Positions 1 to 9,361 of a stretch of DNA of 64,000 nt are shown here, one piece after another. The position numbers and the translations under genes were made by a program. Within the stretch, counting starts at the first letter, position 1, and each line of letters begins with the position of its first letter. The DNA is taken from positions 4,340,001-4,404,000 of the forward strand of contig NZ_CP017181.1 of NCBI RefSeq assembly GCF_001729765.1, written 5' to 3'. The notes beneath the pieces are model-generated. The model was not told the origin of the DNA and did no database searches. It saw nothing but the letters and a program-made list of their open reading frames with translations. The stretch is from Enterobacter kobei (GTDB lineage: Bacteria; Pseudomonadota; Gammaproteobacteria; Enterobacterales; Enterobacteriaceae).

Positions 1-374
1 TGGGTATTGAAGTGAATGCTAACGGCAAAGTGAGCGGCGTGAAGATGGCGCGCACGGAGATGGGTGCGCCGGATGCGAAAGGCCGTCGTCGTGCAGAGAT
101 TGTCGCAGGCTCTGAGCATGTGATCCCGGCTGATGCCGTGGTGATGGCGTTCGGTTTCCGTCCTCACAGCATGGAGTGGCTGGCGAAGCACAGCGTTGAG
201 CTTGACTCTCAGGGTCGTATTATCGCCCCTGAAGGCAGCGATAACGCTTTCCAGACCAGCAACCCAAAAATCTTCGCGGGTGGCGATATCGTTCGCGGAT
301 CTGACCTGGTGGTGACAGCCATTGCCGAAGGGCGTAAAGCGGCCGACGGGATTATGAACTACCTGGAAGTGTAA
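1..374 (+). CDS. gltD: Glutamate synthase small subunit, 3' end (partial)
   Basis: The window opens inside this gene; the reading frame is open from base 3 and ends with TAA at 372-374, giving about the last 124 residues. GltD is the FAD/NADPH-binding subunit that feeds electrons to GltB for making two glutamates from glutamine and 2-oxoglutarate. The visible part carries the C-terminal dinucleotide-binding signature: VVMAFGFRP followed by IFAGGDIVRGSDLVVTAIAEGRKAA, where GGD contacts the flavin. An internal GTG at 12 is only a codon of the gene, not a start. A strong terminator follows 7 bases after the stop, so nothing is co-transcribed downstream on this strand. Confidence 0.95.
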   Translation, partial: GIEVNANGKVSGVKMARTEMGAPDAKGRRRAEIVAGSEHVIPADAVVMAFGFRPHSMEWLAKHSVELDSQGRIIAPEGSDNAFQTSNPKIFAGGDIVRGSDLVVTAIAEGRKAADGIMNYLEV

Positions 375-380
375 GAAAAA

Positions 381-411
381 AGCCGGAGGGTATTTACCCT
401 CCGGCTTTTTT
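381..411. terminator. Bidirectional intrinsic terminator between gltD and the fimbrial operon
   Basis: A perfect 10-bp stem (AGCCGGAGGG at 381-390 with its complement at 397-406) closes a 6-nt loop. It has a T run on the right (407-411) and an A run on the left (375-381). It can therefore end both gltD transcription from the left and the convergent fimbrial operon from the right. Confidence 0.9.
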
Positions 412-488
412 TATGCGGTTTACAGCCATTGATTATCACCCTACCCCGCATGCAGCTCCGCTTTTAAGGAGTGCCGCGAAGAGAAGGG

Positions 489-1049
489 TTACTTCGTCAA
501 TAAACTCCAGGACAAATCACTTTCCAGCGTAGTTTGATCTGTCAGATGGCTGAACGCGCTATCGTTGAGAACCGGCGAGAGCGTTACGTTGAAACTCATC
601 TGCTGGCCGGAAGGAACCTGGTTATTCTCAAGCGCAATCACCGCCTCGTTATTACGCAGGTAGAGAGGTGTCGGCGTACCGTTTTCAGGCGTAAAATTTA
701 GCTGATCAACTGTTTTACCCACACTGTAACTTTTGCCATCGACGGTCATGTTGTCAATTTTGACCGCGACACCACCGGACTGCCCAAAAAGAAACCGCCC
801 CTTATCTCCAGCTGTACCGCGCAGTAACACCGCCATCTGCTGAGTCTGAGGACAGAAAACGTTGACCGTGATGTCACGATCGGCCATTTTGTGCCAGTCC
901 TGTTGCGTCGCTTCGATCGTATCCCGACGCATCTCGTGATAATCCACCACCGGCTGTGAGAGGCTGATCTGGCAGTCTTCAGCATGGGTTACCCCTGTCA
1001 TACCGAGCATCAGCAAGGCTACTAAGCCCGATAAGTGTCGACTGTTCAT
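489..1049 (-). CDS. Fimbrial-like minor subunit, last gene of a chaperone-usher operon
   Basis: This 186-residue protein has a signal peptide (about residues 1-23, ending THA) followed by DCQISLSQPVVDYHE. The early Cys and a second Cys near residue 65 (VNVFCPQ) fit the disulfide of a pilin-type domain. It has no obvious lectin domain. Its ATG overlaps the usher stop by 4 bases (ATGA at 1046-1049), so the two are translationally coupled. Position after the usher suggests a tip or terminator subunit secreted through it. The E. coli counterpart would be the terminal genes of the yhc cluster beside gltD, but I do not recognise it as a specific ortholog. Confidence 0.75.
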   Translation of the reverse strand: MNSRHLSGLVALLMLGMTGVTHAEDCQISLSQPVVDYHEMRRDTIEATQQDWHKMADRDITVNVFCPQTQQMAVLLRGTAGDKGRFLFGQSGGVAVKIDNMTVDGKSYSVGKTVDQLNFTPENGTPTPLYLRNNEAVIALENNQVPSGQQMSFNVTLSPVLNDSAFSHLTDQTTLESDLSWSLLTK

Positions 1050-3466
1050 CGGCAGACTCCGTTCACTTCTTCGTAGAAGGCATTTTCGTCACGCTTATCA
1101 GCCAGAGTGTAATCAATCTTACACAGTCGGTTATTGTTACCGTCTAGCGCGTAGAGGGCGCTCAGCTGATCGGCATCGTTAATAAAGACGTGGCCATCAT
1201 CAACCGTGGTCACGATATAGTTACCTTTCTCATCAACAATCGAGATCCCTTTATTCAGGGGCTGACCGTTAGCCTGCTTTACGCTCAGCATGACGCGGCG
1301 GCTGTTGAGTACTTTGAAATCAATCTCGCTGACCGAAGCATGGCCTGCGGCGATATATTTCGTGCCGTTAGCAAGCGTCATACTCTGCGGCAGCTTGTTA
1401 GCATCAATTTCTATGCGGGAGTTATGCCATTCGTTGAGAGAAGGCACCACGGCCTGGCCCCATGGATCGGTCCAGACGGTGCCTTGCGGAGTGGAAATTT
1501 CAACGCCGCTCTTCTTCTCGCTCAGTCTGGCAATCGCGAAGGTATCCTGAATCGAATACGGCGAGAAAGTCACGCCCTCTTTATGCATGGCCACGCCACC
1601 CGACAATGTCGCACTGTAGTTCCGCTGATTATCACCACTGGCTCCGCTCCCCACGCTTAGCTGCGTATAGTGGAGGTTAGTGTTGATGTTGCCATTGAAG
1701 CTGTTGTCTTTGGTATCCTGATCGCGATCGGCTGAGATGTAATAGTGCGTATTGTCTCCCAGCGAGCCGCTGTTAGACACGCCATAGGTGGTGCTATCAC
1801 CCTGTTTACGCATATAGGAGCTGATCGACTGACTGCCACCGAGCGGGATGCTCACGTTGACGTAGAACATCTCATTGTCCTGATCGTCATCGACATTACC
1901 GACCGCACTTTGCCAGTTCATGGACACTGACGCGTACGAAAAGGTCTTGCCCCAGGACAGCAGGAGATAACGTGAGTCATCCCTACCACCATTGGTCTGG
2001 TTGTAGTTGAACCCTGCGCTAAACACCCCCGCCAGAGGGGAGGAGAAACGAACGTTGCCAGAATAGGTATTGTCATATCCCTGATAATCGTCATCCATTG
2101 CGTCAGCCATTTCGCGGTACTCGCCGCTGTAATGCGTCGCACTGCCTGAAAGACCGACATACTCGTTCAGGATATAATCACTTTGCAGATCGGTTTTTAC
2201 TCCGCTGCTGCTGTCACCAAAGCTTGCACTGCTGACTGCTGCGCCCGTTGAAAGAGTCCAGTCATCGTTTATCAGGAACTCTGTTCTGCCGCCTGCTGCC
2301 TGGTAGTTTTCCGCAGCTGCACCAGAAGCCAGGAGATTCATCCACGGTGAGATGCGCCAGCCGTCAGAAATGTTCATTACCAGCGGATCGCTATATTCGC
2401 TTTCGATGCTGCGCACCTGACCTACAGAAAGGGTCAGCCCCTGTGGGCGTGAAAGGTTGCGCGCCCTTACCTGAGACGCCGGGACAATAAACCGGTTAGT
2501 CGCACCATCGGACTCTACCACCGAGACGTCCAGATCCACATTGTTGCGAACCACGGGCACGTCATCCAGCGTGAAGGGGCCAGCAGGGACAAGGGTACTG
2601 AAGACCAACTGCCCGTTCTGGCGGACTTCTACACGTGCCTGGGAAGACTGGGCGATACCGGAAACACTCACGCCAGAGCTTGTTTTCGCCAGGCCGCTGG
2701 TTGGCATAAACTGCACGCCGGTAATCGGCACGCCGCTCAACACGTTAGACATGGCGTTGATTTCACCCACCTGCATCGTCATCTTCTGCGCGGCAAATAC
2801 ATGTTCTGCATAGGTGTAAATGCTTTCAGCATTTCGGCTACCGTTGTCATCCGTCAGGATATAACGGCTGCGCAGCGCCCAGTCCATCGTGTTGAATCCG
2901 GCTTCCAGGCTGGCCTGAGAGTAGCGGCTAGTGTCGTTGTCGCCATAGTCGTTATGGGTACTGAACAATGAATAGTTCAGCAGCGCCGCCGTTCCGCCAT
3001 GCTGAAAGTTTTTGATATCTGCTGACAGACTGTTCACCGCTTCAGCTGGCAGATAGAGTTCAACGGCTTCCTGGTTAGGCAAAGCGTTGATGATGGCTTT
3101 AGGATAGTTATCACGAATATCGTGACACGCCTCATCAGACTTTATTGGCACAGGCATCAGCCCGGCAAACTCCATGAGATCGTTGTCAAAGCAAAGCACG
3201 CCATCTTTGTTGAAACGAACTGCAGCCATTCCTCGCTCTTTCCCATTGATCTTCACCGAAACGGAGTGGGTTCCGGGTAAAAATCGCGGTGCTTCAGCGA
3301 AGTAATGGTTGAGATCTGTATTCAACCCCAGCGTTTGCATAATCCCCGTATCGAAGGTGACTTCCCTCGCCAGGACGGATGTCGAATCAAGTAATACCAG
3401 AGGTAATGTGCCGCAAAGAATGGCGCGGACACAAAATGCAAGGCGGCTTTGTTTAATCACCGTCAT
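1046..3466 (-). CDS. Outer membrane fimbrial usher (FimD/PapC family)
   Basis: The 806-residue protein has the length and plan of a chaperone-usher pore: a signal peptide (about 1-33), an N-terminal periplasmic domain that receives chaperone-subunit complexes, a long 24-strand beta-barrel region interrupted by a plug, and C-terminal domains ending with a Cys pair (CKIDYTLADKRDENAFYEEVNGVC). Motifs such as GVPITGVQF and the GPFTLDDVP stretch before the barrel are typical of ushers. It starts 4 bases after the chaperone stop and overlaps the next gene by 4 bases, so the three form a tight translational unit. It most resembles ushers of the yhcD type that sit beside gltD in E. coli, but there the cluster lies on the same strand as gltD. 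Confidence 0.92.
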   Translation of the reverse strand: MTVIKQSRLAFCVRAILCGTLPLVLLDSTSVLAREVTFDTGIMQTLGLNTDLNHYFAEAPRFLPGTHSVSVKINGKERGMAAVRFNKDGVLCFDNDLMEFAGLMPVPIKSDEACHDIRDNYPKAIINALPNQEAVELYLPAEAVNSLSADIKNFQHGGTAALLNYSLFSTHNDYGDNDTSRYSQASLEAGFNTMDWALRSRYILTDDNGSRNAESIYTYAEHVFAAQKMTMQVGEINAMSNVLSGVPITGVQFMPTSGLAKTSSGVSVSGIAQSSQARVEVRQNGQLVFSTLVPAGPFTLDDVPVVRNNVDLDVSVVESDGATNRFIVPASQVRARNLSRPQGLTLSVGQVRSIESEYSDPLVMNISDGWRISPWMNLLASGAAAENYQAAGGRTEFLINDDWTLSTGAAVSSASFGDSSSGVKTDLQSDYILNEYVGLSGSATHYSGEYREMADAMDDDYQGYDNTYSGNVRFSSPLAGVFSAGFNYNQTNGGRDDSRYLLLSWGKTFSYASVSMNWQSAVGNVDDDQDNEMFYVNVSIPLGGSQSISSYMRKQGDSTTYGVSNSGSLGDNTHYYISADRDQDTKDNSFNGNINTNLHYTQLSVGSGASGDNQRNYSATLSGGVAMHKEGVTFSPYSIQDTFAIARLSEKKSGVEISTPQGTVWTDPWGQAVVPSLNEWHNSRIEIDANKLPQSMTLANGTKYIAAGHASVSEIDFKVLNSRRVMLSVKQANGQPLNKGISIVDEKGNYIVTTVDDGHVFINDADQLSALYALDGNNNRLCKIDYTLADKRDENAFYEEVNGVCR

Positions 3467-3470
3467 ATCC

Positions 3471-4175
3471 CTATTTATTTAATTCCGATGTAAAGCTCGG
3501 TACCTCAACGCCATAGCGGCTGGCCGGGAAAAACTTAACGCTGCTGTCACCGCTGACTTTCTTTTTCATATCAGCCGTTAGCGTTTCGCCAGGAAGAATG
3601 TAGGTTTTGGACAGAGTGGCACTCACACCTGAAGGCAGCAGCATTACGTTCTGCCCAAGACGGACCACATATTTGCTAGGGTTTTTCACGGTGACAGACG
3701 CGCCGTTTGAAGACCACTTAAGGAACTTCCAGGCATCAGTAACCACTCCCAGAGATGCCGGACGAATAAGCACGGGGATATCCTGGCGAATGTTTATACC
3801 GATCTTGATTTTTTTATCATCGTTTTTAGGTGGAATACCGTCGAACGTGACGCGTTTATAATGCTCAACGTCCAACGGTTGTTTATTCTGAAGAATAAAG
3901 CGCAACTGCTGCGTCTGACCTAGCTCAAGACGTACCACTGGCTGCGTCGCAATAAGCTTAAGACCGGTATCATCCGGCAGATCAACGACATTCGTATATA
4001 AAAGTGAAGGGTGCGAGTCGGTATTCTTGACGTTTATCGTTCCACTGTGCGTCGCTTCATCAATGATTAACAGACTGGTTTCAGGCACCATGCCTTCTGC
4101 ATGTACAGCAACACTGGCAGACAATAATGTGGCAGTAATAAGTGTATTAATTAAAGTGAATTTTAAACCTTGCAT
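3471..4175 (-). CDS. Periplasmic fimbrial chaperone (PapD-like)
   Basis: This 234-residue protein has a signal peptide (about 1-26, ending VHA) and then the two immunoglobulin-like domains of a PapD/FimC chaperone. Recognisable parts are PETSLLIIDEATHSGTINVKN at the N terminus, the RFILQNKQPLDVEHYKRV region, and the C-terminal domain around VKNPSKYVVRLGQNVML. It donates a beta strand to unfolded pilins and delivers them to the usher. The ATG at 4173-4175 has a clear AAGGAG 8 bases upstream. A terminator-like hairpin separates it from the pilin gene. Confidence 0.9.
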   Translation of the reverse strand: MQGLKFTLINTLITATLLSASVAVHAEGMVPETSLLIIDEATHSGTINVKNTDSHPSLLYTNVVDLPDDTGLKLIATQPVVRLELGQTQQLRFILQNKQPLDVEHYKRVTFDGIPPKNDDKKIKIGINIRQDIPVLIRPASLGVVTDAWKFLKWSSNGASVTVKNPSKYVVRLGQNVMLLPSGVSATLSKTYILPGETLTADMKKKVSGDSSVKFFPASRYGVEVPSFTSELNK

Positions 4176-4228
4176 AATAATATCTCCTTGAAAGCAACAA
4201 CAGAACAGTCCATGTTTATCGCTCCGTT

Positions 4229-4260
4229 AAAAAGAGAGTAAATGCAGCGCATTTACTCTC
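4229..4260 (-). terminator. Intrinsic terminator/attenuator between pilin and chaperone genes
   Basis: A perfect 12-bp stem (GAGAGTAAATGC at 4234-4245 paired with 4249-4260) has a 3-nt loop. On the minus strand it is followed at once by five T (A run at 4229-4233). It sits after the pilin stop and before the chaperone, so it should let most transcripts stop after the abundant pilin and a minority read into the assembly genes. This arrangement is common in fimbrial operons. Confidence 0.85.
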
Positions 4261-4295
4261 CGGTAATTAAATAACATTTACTCGATTAAAAAGTC

Positions 4296-4979
4296 TTACA
4301 GATAACGCAGACTGATTGTTACCTGACCGTCAAGCTGGGTGTCATCAGTGATCGCCAGCGTGGTGGTATCCTGGATCGCCAGGGAGGTTACCAGTGGGAA
4401 GGTTGCAGTTTCGAACGCCAGAGGAGCCAAAGAGCCAACAGTCGCAACGGTGAAATCACGATAGTTGTCGCCCTGAGTAGAACCGTTGCTGCTCTTAGTC
4501 CATACACCTGCAGAGCCCTGCTGGTAAATTGGATCAACAGTAGCACCATCAGCCACTACGCTGTCAGTTTTAACAAACATTGAATAAGAACCGATGCTTA
4601 CTGGTGTTGCACCTGTAGTTTTACCGACACCATAAAGCTGGCTTTCAGAAGTCTGAGAATCCCCACCAAACATGCCATTCTCAACTTCGAGTTTCGCGTT
4701 TGAATCTTTGCGATCGTCAACCATGTTCCAGGAGACTTTCGTTGCCGCGGTGCAATTAATGGTCAGGTCGATATTTTTCTGACCCAGCTGGTTAACCGCT
4801 GTAGCACTCAAATTGCCCAGATTAATTGTACCGTAGTCAACGGTACCACCATTACTTAATGTTGGCGTACATGCTGCATTTGTCAGCGTACCCTTAACCT
4901 TCAGAACAGCGGTAGGGTTAGCAGCAAATGCTGATGTTACACACAGAGAAAGGGCGGTAGCGAGTAATACTTTTTTCAC
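4296..4979 (-). CDS. Major fimbrial subunit, DUF1120 (GltF/YhcF) type
   Basis: The 227-residue protein has a signal peptide (1-19, ending AFA). A pilin-like domain follows, with CTPTLSNGG early, a second Cys in LTINCTAA, then YGVGKT and IGSY, ending in the alternating strand QLDGQVTISLRYL that would act in donor-strand exchange. These features match the DUF1120 group, which includes E. coli GltF and YhcF from the same chromosomal spot. The start is a GTG (4977-4979) with AAGGA 7 bases upstream. It is first in the operon and followed by an attenuator, as expected for the most abundant subunit. Secreted outside the cell through the usher. Confidence 0.85.
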   Translation of the reverse strand: MKKVLLATALSLCVTSAFAANPTAVLKVKGTLTNAACTPTLSNGGTVDYGTINLGNLSATAVNQLGQKNIDLTINCTAATKVSWNMVDDRKDSNAKLEVENGMFGGDSQTSESQLYGVGKTTGATPVSIGSYSMFVKTDSVVADGATVDPIYQQGSAGVWTKSSNGSTQGDNYRDFTVATVGSLAPLAFETATFPLVTSLAIQDTTTLAITDDTQLDGQVTISLRYL

Positions 4980-5382
4980 TTGTTAATCCTTAACATACGA
5001 GAAATTGCAATATTAAATCACGTAATGGTAAATGCCTTTACCGATTACTGATTGTAGTCATGCTTGTCAGCATGCGCCCATAATATTATTTTTATAAATA
5101 CATGCAATTTAGCAAAATTAATTTTGATATTAAGAATATCAAAAAAATGATTATTTCCTTAATTTATTAAGGAATTACTCGTTTAAAAAGGAGATTAACA
5201 TCAAAAAAATAATATTACCCAAAATTTACCTTTACTTTTATCACTGTTTTGATATTGGCTTAAATCACAATAATTCACAGGAATTATAAATCCATTTAAT
5301 TATTAACCAAGTGATGAAGAATCAAGAGGTATAAACAATGCTTGTTTATACCTATCGTCACGATTATTTGAAATAAGAATAA
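4980..5382. promoter_or_regulatory. AT-rich control region upstream of the fimbrial operon
   Basis: About 400 bases without a gene, very AT-rich (many runs such as AAAAAATAATATTA near 5204). It must hold the fimbrial promoter, and such composition is typical of H-NS-silenced promoters. I see no paired inverted repeats of the fimS type and no recombinase gene nearby, so on/off switching by inversion is not supported. The one sharp structure is the palindrome at 5328-5352. Confidence 0.5.
5328..5352. repeat. Perfect 25-bp palindrome between sspB terminator and fimbrial promoter
   Basis: GGTATAAACAA (5328-5338), a TGC centre, and TTGTTTATACC (5342-5352) form 11-bp perfect arms. There is no T run on either side, so it is not a standard terminator. 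It could be a dimeric repressor operator or an RNA hairpin. Confidence 0.6.
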
Positions 5383-5411
5383 AAAAAAGCCAGTGATATC
5401 ACTGGCTTTTA
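5383..5411 (-). terminator. Intrinsic terminator downstream of sspB
   Basis: The stem AAAAGCCAGTGAT paired with ATCACTGGCTTTT is centred at 5397/5398, with a long A run on the left (5381-5388) that becomes the U tract of the minus-strand transcript. It lies 22 bases after the sspB stop. Confidence 0.88.
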
Positions 5412-5432
5412 ATAAACAGGCCGCAAGCGGAT

Positions 5433-5933
5433 TTATTTCACTACGCGTAGTGCTGGACGACCACCGCGCGGCGGCGGTGTGTCATCAGGATCGTCGTCGT
5501 CGTGATGGTCGGGCTTATCGCCGTCGATCACCGACATGACCGTTTCACCTTCAGCGCCAGCTTCTTCATCGTCATTGACGTGAATTGCGTCTTCGTCATA
5601 CGCCGCTTCCGGCTCAAACATGGTGCCTGCACCGTTTTCACGCGCATAAATCGCCAGCACCGCAGCCAGCGGCACAGAAACCTGACGCGGTACACCGCCG
5701 AAACGCGCGTTAAAGCGCACTTCGTCGTTGGCCAGTTCGAGGTTACCCACCGCGCGTGGCGCGATGTTCAGTACGATTTGTCCGTCGCGTGCATATTCCA
5801 TTGGAACCAGCACGCCCGGCAACGTCACATCCACAACCAGGTGCGGCGTGAGCTGGTTATCCAGCAGCCATTCATAGAAGGCGCGCAGCAGATACGGACG
5901 GCGTGGGGTCAGTTGTGACATTTCCACAGTCAT
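5433..5933 (-). CDS. sspB: ClpXP protease specificity-enhancing factor SspB
   Basis: The 166-residue adaptor binds ssrA-tagged peptides from stalled ribosomes and delivers them to ClpXP in the cytoplasm. The folded part (about 1-110) begins MSQLTPRRPYLLRAFYEWLLDN and includes the substrate-groove region NIAPRAVGNLELANDEVRFNARFGG. A long acidic linker (DEEAGAEG, DKPDHHDDDDPDD) follows. The end, RGGRPALRVVK, is the ClpX-binding XB tail. Its ATG overlaps the sspA stop by one base (TAATG), so it is the second gene of an sspAB operon. Confidence 0.97.
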   Translation of the reverse strand: MTVEMSQLTPRRPYLLRAFYEWLLDNQLTPHLVVDVTLPGVLVPMEYARDGQIVLNIAPRAVGNLELANDEVRFNARFGGVPRQVSVPLAAVLAIYARENGAGTMFEPEAAYDEDAIHVNDDEEAGAEGETVMSVIDGDKPDHHDDDDPDDTPPPRGGRPALRVVK

Positions 5934-6571
5934 TAGCCTCGGCCGAGACGCATTTCACGTTCCGGTTCAGTTAAAGATGCCAGGAAAGAGTCGCGCTCAA
6001 ATACGCGGGTCATATAGCCCTTCAGCTCTTTCGCGCCAGGACCGCTGAACTCTACGCCCAGGGTTGGCAAACGCCACAGCAGCGGCGCCAGGTAGCAATC
6101 CACCAGGCTGAACTCATCGCTCAGGAAGAAGGGTTTTTGACCAAATACAGGGGCAATGGCCAGCAGCTCTTCGCGCAGTTGCTTACGCGCTGCATCGGCT
6201 TCAGAAGCGGAACCGCTGGTGATGACGTTCATCAGCGAGTACCAGTCTTTTTCGATACGCTGCATGTACAGGCGGCTTTCACCACGCGCAACAGGGTAAA
6301 CAGGCATCAGCGGCGGATGCGGGAAACGCTCATCCAGGTATTCCATAATGATACGGGATTCCCACAGGGTCAGCTCGCGATCCACCAGCGTCGGTACGCT
6401 TTGGCTCGGGTTGAGATCGATCAGATCCTGAGGCGGGTTATCCTTTTCCACATGCTCGATCTCAAAACTGACACCTTTCTCGGCCAGCACGATACGAACC
6501 TGATGGCTATAAATGTCAGTAGGACCAGAAAACAGCGTCATTACCGAACGTTTGTTGGCAGCGACAGCCAT
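5933..6571 (-). CDS. sspA: Stringent starvation protein A
   Basis: This 212-residue protein has a glutathione S-transferase fold without GST activity. It binds RNA polymerase and affects stationary-phase and acid-stress transcription, and activates phage P1 late genes in E. coli. The thioredoxin-like N-terminal part (about 10-88) includes MTLFSGPTDIYSHQVRIVLAEKG and the NPSQSVPTLVD turn. The helical C-terminal part carries the conserved surface-pocket region with PHPPLMPVYPVARG. An AGG-rich site lies just upstream of ATG at 6569-6571. It leads the sspAB operon, 308 bases from rpsI. Confidence 0.97.
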   Translation of the reverse strand: MAVAANKRSVMTLFSGPTDIYSHQVRIVLAEKGVSFEIEHVEKDNPPQDLIDLNPSQSVPTLVDRELTLWESRIIMEYLDERFPHPPLMPVYPVARGESRLYMQRIEKDWYSLMNVITSGSASEADAARKQLREELLAIAPVFGQKPFFLSDEFSLVDCYLAPLLWRLPTLGVEFSGPGAKELKGYMTRVFERDSFLASLTEPEREMRLGRG

Positions 6572-6879
6572 GAAAACCTCCAGGTATATTCAGAATTTTT
6601 ACTGCTACCGGCCCAACAGGGGCCAGCCAGATGTTGTATCGCCCATCCCAGAGAAGACACATTGTTCAGGAATCGAACAAAAATCGAGTATTCACCGACA
6701 TTTGGGCAGAAAATTGGATGATAGTTTACCAGATTTTGATGGCTTTGTGGTGAGGGGATTCTGGAAAAGAGGAAAAAGAGAAGATATATGCATGGATATT
6801 GTGGATAACCTGCGCATTATCCATAAAAAAACCCGCCGAAGCGGGTTTTTCGCCAATCGTTCTGCGTAAGCAGAATGGA
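6572..6879. promoter_or_regulatory. Intergenic region between rpsI and sspA
   Basis: 308 bases hold the rpsI terminator (6825-6850) and, nearer sspA, the presumed sspA promoter. Apart from the terminator hairpin I see no repeat, RNA gene or credible small reading frame. Confidence 0.4.
6825..6850 (-). terminator. Intrinsic terminator of rplM-rpsI
   Basis: The stem ACCCGC/GCGGGT (6831-6836 with 6841-6846) has a CGAA loop and is extended by A/T pairing, with a run of A on the left giving the U tract in the minus direction. It lies 30 bases past the rpsI stop. Confidence 0.9.
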
Positions 6880-7275
<396 letters not shown>

Positions 7276-7287
7276 CTATAATCCCGA

Positions 7288-7803
<516 letters not shown>

Positions 7804-7879
7804 CTACCCCTTCGAATAGCACATGCCGACACATAGAAAGTTTCGGGAAAAAAACCTTCTCGTAACGTGGGGTCGCAAG

Positions 7880-7908
7880 ATTATAGAGAAGTTGAGGTCA
7901 AAGATCGA
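7880..7908 (-). promoter_or_regulatory. Candidate rplM-rpsI promoter
   Basis: On the minus strand a perfect TATAAT (7880-7885) is preceded 17 bases upstream by TCGATC (7903-7908), a weak -35. It is followed by a GC-rich stretch (CTTGCGACCCC) of the kind found in stringently controlled ribosomal promoters. The predicted start lies about 155 bases before rplM. Confidence 0.55.
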
Positions 7909-7965
7909 CCCTTAAATGTGATTTGGAATGGGTTTTTCGGGGGTTAAGTATTGTGCGGTCTGGTG

Positions 7966-8042
7966 CCCTCACCCCCGGCCCCTCTCCCACAGGGAGAGAG
8001 GAGCATTTACCTCACCCCCAGCCCCTCTCCACGGGAGAGGGT
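7966..8042. repeat. Two tandem copies of an enterobacterial palindromic repeat
   Basis: CCCTCACCCCCGGCCCCTCT begins at 7966 and a near-identical CCTCACCCCCAGCCCCTCTC begins at 8010. Each is followed by an inverted GGGAGAG segment so that each unit can fold (CTCTCCC with GGGAGAG). They fill the gap between rplM and zapE, ending 5 bases before the zapE stop. Dispersed intergenic repeats of this type are common in Enterobacter and Klebsiella. Confidence 0.75.
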
Positions 8043-8047
8043 GGCAT

Positions 8048-9172
8048 TTATGGCATATGCTCCCGCTTCAGGTATTCCTCGCTCTGCATCTCCTGCAGCC
8101 GCGACAGGCAGCGCTGGAACTCAAACTTAAGGCGCTCGCCCTGGTAGATCTTATATAAAGGTACCTCGGCGCTGACCACCAGCTTAACGTGGCGCTCATA
8201 AAACTCGTCCACCAGGGCAATGAAGCGTCGCGCTTCACTTTCCATCAGTTTCGTCATCACCGGCACATCCAGTACCATCACGGTGTGGAAGAGACGCGAA
8301 AGCGCAATGTAGTCGTGCTGACTACGGGCATCCACGCAGAGCGTCGTAAAGGAGACCGCCAGCGTTTGGTTTTCGACGCCGAGCGTTGGCAGCGGGCGAT
8401 GGTTTATCTCCAGCGTCGGTGCATGTTCACGTTTTGTGCCCGCCAGCGCCAGCCACAGTTTATCCATCTCGCGGGTAGTCTCCGCATTGAGCGGCGAAAG
8501 CCACAAATGGGCCTGGGTCAGCGTGCGTAACCGGTAATCCACCCCGGCATCCACGTTCATGATGTCGCAGTGTTGCTTAATAGCATCAATAGCGGGTAAG
8601 AAGCGCGCCCGTTGCAGGCCGTTGCGATAGAGCTCGTCGGGCGGAATATTCGAAGTCGCCACCAGCGTGATCCCTCGGGCGAACAGGGCTTTCATCAGGC
8701 CGCCTAGCAGCATGGCGTCGGTGATGTCAGACACAAAAAACTCATCGAAGCAGAGCACGTCTGTTTCCGCCTTGAATCTGTCGGCCACAATCTCCAGCGG
8801 ATCGCTTTTGCCCTGCAGCGCGGTCAGTTCCTCATGCACCCGCAGCATAAAACGGTGAAAGTGCAGACGCTGCTTACGTGCGCCAGGCAGGCTGAGATAG
8901 AACAGGTCCATCAGCCAGGTTTTTCCGCGCCCGACCCCGCCCCACATATATAAACCACGCACCGGAGCCTGAGTCTGTGGCGTTTTTTTACCGAGCAATC
9001 GTCCAAATGCCGCTTTTAGCCCACTGCTCTGATCAACGTCAGCGGGTTTTGCCGTGAGTTCCTGATAAATCATCTCCAGGCGGTTTACCGCCTCACGTTG
9101 AACATCATCTGGTTGGTGCGTGCCCTCGTTAAGGGCCTGTTGATATCGCGACGCAGGGGACAGGTTTTGCAT
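8048..9172 (-). CDS. zapE: Cell division protein ZapE (AFG1-like ATPase)
   Basis: The 374-residue P-loop ATPase has Walker A GGVGRGKT at 78-85 and Walker B VLCFDEF near 137-143, followed by an SDITDAML sensor region. In E. coli ZapE associates with the Z-ring and helps constriction under heat or low oxygen. Length and sequence match the family, except for a variable stretch at about 41-68. It is transcribed away from zapG, which is also linked to division. Confidence 0.95.
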   Translation of the reverse strand: MQNLSPASRYQQALNEGTHQPDDVQREAVNRLEMIYQELTAKPADVDQSSGLKAAFGRLLGKKTPQTQAPVRGLYMWGGVGRGKTWLMDLFYLSLPGARKQRLHFHRFMLRVHEELTALQGKSDPLEIVADRFKAETDVLCFDEFFVSDITDAMLLGGLMKALFARGITLVATSNIPPDELYRNGLQRARFLPAIDAIKQHCDIMNVDAGVDYRLRTLTQAHLWLSPLNAETTREMDKLWLALAGTKREHAPTLEINHRPLPTLGVENQTLAVSFTTLCVDARSQHDYIALSRLFHTVMVLDVPVMTKLMESEARRFIALVDEFYERHVKLVVSAEVPLYKIYQGERLKFEFQRCLSRLQEMQSEEYLKREHMP

Positions 9173-9361
9173 AATCTTATTGTTATTCCTTCAATTAACG
9201 CTCACCAGCAGGCGTGACTGATGAAAAAAAGGCCGTTCTACACTACGCGATGATACGTCAGGATTCCACTTCTGCGGAAATAGCGGTTATAGTGGCATTA
9301 TCAGGCACAGGCAGGAGCCGAGCCAACACCCTACGGAACAACAAGACAACGGGAGAAGTTC

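Noticed and set aside
4980..5432. Phase-variable invertible promoter for the fimbrial operon
   Set aside because: No pair of separated inverted repeats and no FimB/FimE-type recombinase; the only palindrome has a 3-base spacer.
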